In this document: positions 6,548-11,198 of the stretch, piece by piece | Layout of the letters: each line of letters begins with the position of its first letter | Position numbering within the stretch: position 1 is the stretch's first letter | Assembly: GCA_900313355.1 (NCBI GenBank) | Contig: OMQZ01000008.1 | Location: 1-11,198 of the forward strand | DNA from: an uncultured Rhodospirillaceae bacterium | GTDB taxonomy: Bacteria > Pseudomonadota > Alphaproteobacteria > RF32 > CAG-239 | DNA length: 11,198 nucleotides | Reading direction: 5' to 3' | Position numbers and translations under genes: made by a program | The notes under the pieces: generated by a model | What the model was told of the DNA's origin: nothing | The model's database searches: none | Seen by the model: only the letters and a program-made list of their open reading frames with translations

Positions 6548-7546
6548 ATGAAAATCGGTATCATCAACAACTGCCTAAAAGGTGAAACACGTGTGGCCTC
6601 AACGCCAAAAACATCAAGCTTATATATCAAAGATGGGTTTGAGGTTTTTCTTCAAAAAGGCGCGGGCGAACTCTCAGGTTTTTGTGATGAAGAATATCAA
6701 AAAGAAGGCGTTATCGCGCTTGAGCGAAAAGAAGTTCTTGAATGTGATATTATCTTATCCGTTCTGCCGCCGAAAAAAGAAGATTTAGCTTCTTTCAGAG
6801 CCGGTCAGTGGCTCATATGTGACCTCACGACTTTTGATGAAAAAGCAGACCTTAAAGATTTAGTCAACACCGACATCGGTGCAATCGACTTAGGAAAAAT
6901 TCCGCGTATTTCCCGTGCCCAAACGATGGATATTTTATCTTCTCAATCTTTAATTGCCGGTTACAAAGCCGCAACAGACGCCCTCCACGCCTTAAAACAA
7001 ACCGCCCCGCTTTTAATGACCTCTGCCGGAACGCTGCCTCCCGTAAAGGCGCTCGTCATTGGCGCAGGCGTTGCCGGTCTTCAAGCCGTTTCCGTCTTAA
7101 AACGCATGGGTGCAAATGTTATCGCAACGGATATCCGAGAAGAAAGCAAAGCCGAAATCCAATCGGTCGGCGCAAAATTCAGCTCAAACATCCAAAACGA
7201 AATCTCAACCTCAAACATCATCATTTGCTCTGCTTTTACTCACGGCAAAAAAGCCCCTCTGCTCTTAAAAAAAGACCAAATTGAACAAATGCCTGAAAAC
7301 AGTGTTTTGATTGATATGGCTCAAGGAAACATTGAAGAAAACTTTTCAAGAAACGATATTGTTTTTATCAAAGACAAACACTTAGAGCAAAAGCTCCCCA
7401 CCTCAGCCAGTCTATTATTTTCAAACAACGTCTATTCCTTCCTGAAAACATTCGACTATTTAAGCCCAAACACAAATTATGAAGATGAAATTTTACAAAA
7501 AACGCTCATTTGTTCAGATGGTTTTTTAAGGAGTAAAATAAAATGA
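6548..7546 (+). CDS. pntAA: NAD(P) transhydrogenase alpha subunit part 1 (NAD(H)-binding domain I), short divergent form
   Basis: Cytoplasmic NAD(H)-binding component of proton-translocating transhydrogenase, which reduces NADP+ with NADH using the proton gradient. It has KGETRVASTPKT (11-22) at the N-terminus, then the RQD loop PRISRAQTMDILSSQ (119-133; Arg120, Gln125, Asp128 correspond to R127/Q132/D135 of R. rubrum) and AGTLPPVKALVIGAGVAGLQ (160-179), the Rossmann nucleotide site, with Asp195 in ATDIR at the expected ribose-binding place. At 332 aa it is shorter than the usual 370-380. Between GAKF (208-211) and SNIIICSAF (222-230) only about ten residues remain where E. coli has 37; this removes the conserved GGYAKEM-type mobile loop. 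DLAxxxGGN is also shortened to DMAQGN (256-261). It is followed by pntAB with an ATGA overlap. The assignment is strong from order and motifs; activity may be altered. Confidence 0.92.
   Translation: MKIGIINNCLKGETRVASTPKTSSLYIKDGFEVFLQKGAGELSGFCDEEYQKEGVIALERKEVLECDIILSVLPPKKEDLASFRAGQWLICDLTTFDEKADLKDLVNTDIGAIDLGKIPRISRAQTMDILSSQSLIAGYKAATDALHALKQTAPLLMTSAGTLPPVKALVIGAGVAGLQAVSVLKRMGANVIATDIREESKAEIQSVGAKFSSNIQNEISTSNIIICSAFTHGKKAPLLLKKDQIEQMPENSVLIDMAQGNIEENFSRNDIVFIKDKHLEQKLPTSASLLFSNNVYSFLKTFDYLSPNTNYEDEILQKTLICSDGFLRSKIK
7528..7533 (+). promoter_or_regulatory. Shine-Dalgarno of pntAB
   Basis: AAGGAG lies inside the end of pntAA, 9 nt before the pntAB ATG at 7543. It confirms the overlapping ATGA start. 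Confidence 0.7.
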
Positions 7547-7830
7547 CGATTCTTTTTTTGCTTTCCATATTCATCTTATCGTGCTTCATTGGCTATTTTG
7601 CGGCGCAAAGCGTCACCCCTGCTTTACATTCGCCCTTAATGAGCGTCACAAACGCCATCTCCGGCATTGTCATCATCGGCGCCTTCACCACCGCTGCACT
7701 GGCCGAAGGTTTTAACTTAGAAGAAATATTGAGTTTAATCGCCATTTTTTTCGCAAGTCTTAACATTTTCGGCGGTTTTGCCATCTCTTGGCGCATGTTG
7801 AAACTATTTAAAAAGAAAGAAGAAAAATGA
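7543..7830 (+). CDS. pntAB: NAD(P) transhydrogenase alpha subunit part 2 (membrane domain)
   Basis: Small inner-membrane subunit of 95 aa that forms part of the proton channel (domain II) together with PntB. It contains about three membrane helices and the family signature ALHSPLMSVTNAISGIVIIGA (about residues 27-47), nearly identical in wording to the C-terminal membrane part of E. coli PntA, followed by ASLNIFGGFAISWRMLKLFKKK (about 71-92) with a basic cytoplasmic end. In E. coli this segment is fused to domain I; here it is a separate gene as in R. rubrum. It overlaps pntAA by 4 bp and pntB by 4 bp (both ATGA), so the three subunits should be made by coupled translation in similar amounts. 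Confidence 0.96.
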   Translation: MTILFLLSIFILSCFIGYFAAQSVTPALHSPLMSVTNAISGIVIIGAFTTAALAEGFNLEEILSLIAIFFASLNIFGGFAISWRMLKLFKKKEEK

Positions 7831-9167
7831 TATCATTTGAAGGTCTTTACATCATTTATTTTATCTGCGCGATTCTGTTCATTTTTGCCATTAAAGGTTT
7901 AACATCACCTAAAACGGCTCAAAGCGGAAATTATCTTGCCATAATCGGGATGCTTATTGCTTCATTTGTAACCATACTTGTTCTGCCCTCAAGAAATGAC
8001 TTTGGAATTCTTTTATCGGTGCTGATTGCGGGGCTTTCCGGCACGATTTGGGCAAACAAAATAAAAATCACAAACCTACCTCAAATGGTTGCTTTATTAA
8101 ACGGATTTGGCGGGCTTTCCTCGCTTCTCATAGGCCTTGCTCAAATTTTCCAACAAAATACTCAAAAAATAGATTCTTCATTGGGCATTGTCGTTTCAAG
8201 CATTGCCTTCAGTGGTTCTTTAATCGCGTTTCTAAAACTCCAAAACACTTATAAATTACCAAAACTGCCCTATTTTAACTTCTTAAACCTTATCTTATTT
8301 TTCTGCATCATTGCTGTTTGGTTTGAATTTTCCGTCTCAAAAAACATTTACATGATTTATGTTCTCCTCGGTTTGTCTTTAGCATTCGGTGCCACAATCA
8401 CCATGCCGATTTTAGGCGCTGATATGCCGATTGTAATTGCAATCCTAAACGCTTGCTCAGGCTTTGCCGCAAGCTTTATCGGCTTTGCTCTCACCAACAT
8501 TGCCCTAATCATCACCGGCTCTCTTGTCGGTGCGAGCGGTTCTATCTTATCCGTTGCCATGACAAAAGCGATGAACAAAAACCTGATATCAATCTTCTTC
8601 AAAACACAAAATAACGCCCAAAACAAAGCCTTATCACAAAAAATCGCCAAAACAGGTTCTCCGGCAGATGCGGCGTATTTAATGAAAAATGCAGATAAAG
8701 TCATCATTGTCCCCGGTTACGGAATGGCTGCTTCCGGCGCACAATATGCCCTAAAAAATATGACCTCTGTTTTACAAAACAAATACCACGTTCAAATAAA
8801 ATTTGCCATTCATCCGGTTGCCGGCCGAATGCCCGGCCACATGAACGTTCTCTTAGCCGAAGCCAAAGTAGAATACGACGATGTCTATACTCTTGAACAA
8901 ATCAATCCCGAATTTGAGACGGCCGACGTTGCATACGTTATCGGAGCCAATGACATCGTCAACCCATCTGCCAAAACAGATTCTTCTTCGCCACTTTATG
9001 GAATGCCGATTCTCGAAGCCTCAAAAGCCAAAACGGTCTTCGTTGTCAAACGTTCTTTAAACGCCGGATATTCGGGGCTTGAAAACGAGCTTTTCTATGC
9101 TCCGAACACCTTAATGCTCTACGGTGATGCCAAAACCGTCACTCAAGAAATTATATCCATGCTCTGA
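7827..9167 (+). CDS. pntB: NAD(P) transhydrogenase beta subunit
   Basis: Subunit of 446 aa with an N-terminal membrane domain (about 1-260, many helices) and a C-terminal cytoplasmic NADP(H)-binding domain III. The membrane part has GADMPIVIAILN (197-208), whose Asp199 and Asn208 correspond to E. coli Asp213 and Asn222 in proton coupling. Asn92 in NLPQMVALLNGFGG sits where E. coli has His91. Domain III shows VPGYGMAASGAQYAL (295-309), FAIHPVAGRMPGHMNVLLAEA (about 326-346), GANDIVNP (373-380), GMPILEASKAKTVFVVKRS (392-410) with the Lys-Arg pair that binds the NADP phosphate, and LMLYGDAK (429-436). This subunit is full length and conservative, in contrast to the divergent PntAA. Translation probably depends on the ATGA overlap with pntAB, since only a purine-rich stretch precedes its ATG. 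No canonical terminator follows. Confidence 0.98.
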   Translation: MISFEGLYIIYFICAILFIFAIKGLTSPKTAQSGNYLAIIGMLIASFVTILVLPSRNDFGILLSVLIAGLSGTIWANKIKITNLPQMVALLNGFGGLSSLLIGLAQIFQQNTQKIDSSLGIVVSSIAFSGSLIAFLKLQNTYKLPKLPYFNFLNLILFFCIIAVWFEFSVSKNIYMIYVLLGLSLAFGATITMPILGADMPIVIAILNACSGFAASFIGFALTNIALIITGSLVGASGSILSVAMTKAMNKNLISIFFKTQNNAQNKALSQKIAKTGSPADAAYLMKNADKVIIVPGYGMAASGAQYALKNMTSVLQNKYHVQIKFAIHPVAGRMPGHMNVLLAEAKVEYDDVYTLEQINPEFETADVAYVIGANDIVNPSAKTDSSSPLYGMPILEASKAKTVFVVKRSLNAGYSGLENELFYAPNTLMLYGDAKTVTQEIISML

Positions 9168-9220
9168 TTTTAAGACTTTTGCAATCAATTTCCTTTATAA
9201 TTGAGGCAACGACTTTAATA

Positions 9221-9249
9221 TTGACAAAATTTTATTTTTTTGTTATATT
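9221..9249 (+). promoter_or_regulatory. Strong sigma70-type promoter for the right-end gene
   Basis: A perfect -35 TTGACA (9221-9226) and a TATATT -10 (9244-9249, 5 of 6) are separated by the optimal 17 bp, with a T-rich spacer. Transcription would begin near 9256, about 27 nt before the ATG at 9283. It is the best promoter in the window and shows the right-end gene is transcribed independently of the pnt operon. Confidence 0.7.
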
Positions 9250-9269
9250 GAAAGATATTGAACGCTCTT

Positions 9270-9275
9270 AAAGGA
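9270..9275 (+). promoter_or_regulatory. Shine-Dalgarno of the right-end gene
   Basis: AAAGGA lies 7 nt before the ATG at 9283. Together with the upstream promoter it fixes the start of the open frame that runs to the right edge. Confidence 0.7.
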
Positions 9276-9282
9276 AATTGAA

Positions 9283-11198
9283 ATGGAAAAAGAAGAATAT
9301 ATCTCACTTGTTGACACAGACATTGAAAAAGCACAAGCGTCGCTTTTAGAGATGCAACCCGATGAATTTTCAAAACTCATCAATGATTTTAATAAAGCCC
9401 CCTTTTCCGAGCGAAACGACAAATTCCTGCTTGCAAACGACCTGATTAACGAATCGCGCATTAATAAAATACGCGAATTAAGAACAAAGATAGACACATT
9501 AAGCATCAACGAACTTGATTTTTTAGAATCCCTTATCGGCGAAGGTGTGATGGCATCTTCTGACATTGAAGACGTCAGAGGCTTAAGAGATGCCATTGAA
9601 GAAAAACGCACTCGGTTAAACACCGCCGAACCACTTTCGTCAACAACCCTAAACAGCAATTCCGAACCTGAAGTCGTTCCCGAACCTGAAGTCATTCCCG
9701 AACCTGAAATCGTTCCAGAGCCTGAAGTCATTCCCGAACCTGAAGTTGTTCCCGAACCTGAAGTCATTCCCGAACCTGAAGTCGTTCCAGAGCCTGAAGT
9801 CGTTCCAGAGCCTGAAGTCATTCCCGAACCTGAAGTTGTTCCCGAACCAATACCGGATGAACCTGAAGTCGTTTCCGAACCGACATCAGATGAATCCGAA
9901 CACGAAGAAGATGAACAGCAAAAATACAACAAAATTTTAGACAAACTTTACGGGACTGATGAGTCTCTCTTACGACACCCTGTTGCTGTTGAAGAAAATC
10001 TTGAAGATTTACAAAAATTTCCGACTGACAAAGAGCTCCTAGAAACGATGAGTTATTGGGACATTAAAGAAGTCTTTGACCACATCGAAATCACAGATAA
10101 TGAGGGCAACCCTCTTTCAAAAGAAGAAACAAACGAACACCTTGCCTTGTTTATGGAACAGGTGCGCAACCAAACCGAAATGTATGTAGCCCTAACCACA
10201 GATCGTTCTTACAATCTTCGCCCAAATTTTGATGAAGAATATCCGGCGCGCCTGCGTGCATCTTTTGTCGAACTCATTCAAACAAATGCCGTTCAAAATG
10301 CTGCCGTATCTTCCGAACAAATGTCTCAAGTTTTCTCTGACAGCTTGTCTTCTGCTTTATCAAATCAAATAATAACTGTCTCAAAAGATACTTTTGCCGG
10401 TTGGCACGCTGCCAAACAAGCCGAGATAGAAACACAGGTTGAAAAACTCTCCGAAAAATTCTATCTTGATCCCTTAGAGCGTATAGAATACAAAGAAGGC
10501 AAAAGGAAAGCCCCTAAAAATCAATACAAAACCGTCATTAAAAATCTCAAAGCGCGAATAGAACGCACAGACCAAAAACTTCAAGAAAAATACGGAAAAC
10601 CCTACAAACTTGCCAAAGACCTCGGCAAAGTCGCCTTGTATAGTGGCTTTGCCGCATTAGGTCCCGCCGGCATCGCCGCCGCCGCCGCTATTAGGTTCGG
10701 TGTTTCCTCAAGAGATATGATAAAAAGTATAAAACAACAAAAGCTTGAAGCCCAAAAAAGAGGCGAAAAATTTGGCATAAAACAATATTTATCAAATAAA
10801 AACAACCTCCTAAAGCTTTCCGGTATGGTCTTAACGGTCGCCGGCGGAGTCGTCGGTGTTGCCGGAGTCGGCGCCGAACATCTCGTCGGCAACTTAAGCA
10901 TGAACTCTGCCCGAAGAGTCGCAAGTCTCGGACTTGCCGCAATTTCAACAACAGAATCAGCAAAAAGCGCATGGAAAAACACCAAAGGCCCGTGGCATAA
11001 AAAAGCTTGGGCCGCAACAAAAGTTGTCGGCACCGCAATTGCTACCTACGCCGCTGGTATGTGGTTGGCCGGAAAAATTAATCCTGCGGATGCTCAAACA
11101 AATATTTCAGGCGCATCTGACCACACACCTGACACCCCGACCACAACATCTCCTGAGCTGCCAAACACACCCGCTCCGGCTGTTCCTGACCAAGAACA
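9283..11198 (+). CDS. Unrecognised large protein with EPEV(V/I)P repeats and hydrophobic glycine-rich segments (partial, C-terminus off the right edge)
   Basis: The frame stays open for 638 codons to the window edge. I recognise no family. Visible parts in order: a charged helical region (1-110) with no signal peptide; a short Ser/Thr stretch; ten perfect hexapeptides EPE(V/I)(V/I)P (128-187) and degenerate copies to about 200; a second acidic-to-basic charged region (about 205-446) whose end (about 400-446) is Lys-rich and may form coiled coil; three hydrophobic Gly/Ala-rich stretches, 448-475, 511-536 and 577-597, separated by strongly basic loops; then a Pro/Thr/Ser-rich linker (about 600-638). 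The middle stretch has glycine-zipper-like spacing ([11 protein letters not shown]). The Pro/Thr linker suggests a further domain beyond the edge, possibly outside the cytoplasm. A strong promoter and Shine-Dalgarno precede it, so it is probably expressed. Membrane attachment is likely; topology and role are unknown. Confidence 0.85.
   Translation, partial: MEKEEYISLVDTDIEKAQASLLEMQPDEFSKLINDFNKAPFSERNDKFLLANDLINESRINKIRELRTKIDTLSINELDFLESLIGEGVMASSDIEDVRGLRDAIEEKRTRLNTAEPLSSTTLNSNSEPEVVPEPEVIPEPEIVPEPEVIPEPEVVPEPEVIPEPEVVPEPEVVPEPEVIPEPEVVPEPIPDEPEVVSEPTSDESEHEEDEQQKYNKILDKLYGTDESLLRHPVAVEENLEDLQKFPTDKELLETMSYWDIKEVFDHIEITDNEGNPLSKEETNEHLALFMEQVRNQTEMYVALTTDRSYNLRPNFDEEYPARLRASFVELIQTNAVQNAAVSSEQMSQVFSDSLSSALSNQIITVSKDTFAGWHAAKQAEIETQVEKLSEKFYLDPLERIEYKEGKRKAPKNQYKTVIKNLKARIERTDQKLQEKYGKPYKLAKDLGKVALYSGFAALGPAGIAAAAAIRFGVSSRDMIKSIKQQKLEAQKRGEKFGIKQYLSNKNNLLKLSGMVLTVAGGVVGVAGVGAEHLVGNLSMNSARRVASLGLAAISTTESAKSAWKNTKGPWHKKAWAATKVVGTAIATYAAGMWLAGKINPADAQTNISGASDHTPDTPTTTSPELPNTPAPAVPDQE
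9664..9843 (+). repeat. In-frame 18-bp tandem repeat, ten units, encoding EPEV(V/I)P
   Basis: Ten consecutive 18-bp units of the form GAR-CCT-GAA-RTY-RTT-CCM give [12 protein letters not shown] and one EPEIVP. Units differ by a few bases: gtc/gtt, att/gtt, ccc/cca, gaa/gag. Units 4-5 (9718-9753) are identical to units 9-10 (9808-9843), and unit 3 resembles unit 8, pointing to a 90-bp (five-unit) duplication within the array. Degenerate copies follow to about 9882. The encoded Glu/Pro segment should be an extended, negatively charged spacer. Confidence 0.95.

Noticed and set aside
6548..7546. PntAA as an alanine dehydrogenase, given the missing loop
   Set aside because: The PRISRAQxMD loop is specific to transhydrogenase domain I, and pntAB and pntB follow with 4-bp overlaps.
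9179..9209. Possible terminator hairpin after pntB
   Set aside because: Only a 4-bp stem (TTGC/GCAA) and a 5-bp stem (CAATT/AATTG) separated by an internal loop can form, with an 8-nt loop and no T-run directly after. This is too weak to call.
9243..9944. A 233-codon open frame on the minus strand rich in TSGSG repeats
   Set aside because: It is the antisense reading of the 18-bp repeat array. The repeat unit lacks stops in this frame, so the frame stays open by default. No Shine-Dalgarno or family similarity supports it, while the plus-strand frame has both a promoter and a ribosome site.
10602..11038. Two overlapping minus-strand frames of 143 and 115 codons
   Set aside because: They are antisense to the continuous right-end gene and their apparent hydrophobicity and Arg richness follow from its Ala/Gly/Val codons.

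Overview
The window looks like ordinary chromosome from an AT-rich Gram-negative bacterium, most likely an alphaproteobacterium. The grounds are the style of the PolA, adenosine-kinase-like and class A PBP proteins, and the transhydrogenase split into three genes (pntAA-pntAB-pntB), an arrangement known from alphaproteobacteria such as Rhodospirillum rubrum. The low GC content and small intergenic gaps would suit an uncultured, possibly host-associated lineage, but that is inference. No tRNA, rRNA, CRISPR array, insertion sequence or phage gene was seen.

Layout: (1) 1-1520, minus: a class A penicillin-binding protein (transglycosylase plus transpeptidase) whose C-terminus lies beyond the left edge. 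(2) 1521-1639: divergent promoter region. (3) 1640-4384, plus: full-length DNA polymerase I with all three enzymatic domains intact. (4) 4381-6477, minus: a tight operon of two half-size ChrA-family transporters followed by a PfkB-type (adenosine-kinase-like) kinase. Its last stop codon overlaps that of polA in convergent orientation. (5) 6478-6547: a second compact divergent promoter region. (6) 6548-9167, plus: pntAA-pntAB-pntB, joined by two ATGA overlaps, encoding proton-translocating NAD(P) transhydrogenase. (7) 9168-9282: gap with the best sigma70-like promoter in the window. (8) 9283-right edge, plus: a large protein I do not recognise, with an acidic N-terminal part, ten EPEV(V/I)P hexapeptide repeats, three glycine/alanine-rich hydrophobic segments and a Pro/Thr linker running off the window.

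The genes serve separate housekeeping jobs: cell-wall synthesis, DNA repair and replication, anion transport plus nucleoside or sugar phosphorylation, and NADPH supply coupled to the proton gradient. The three plus-strand promoters share a TATATT -10 box and give predicted leaders of only about 22-27 nt. Two of them sit in near-symmetric AATTATATT sequences that also offer a -10 box to the opposite strand.

The points most worth a second look are the PntAA subunit, which appears to lack the conserved mobile loop of transhydrogenase domain I, and the unrecognised repeat and membrane protein at the right end. I found no convincing new multi-gene system in the window.
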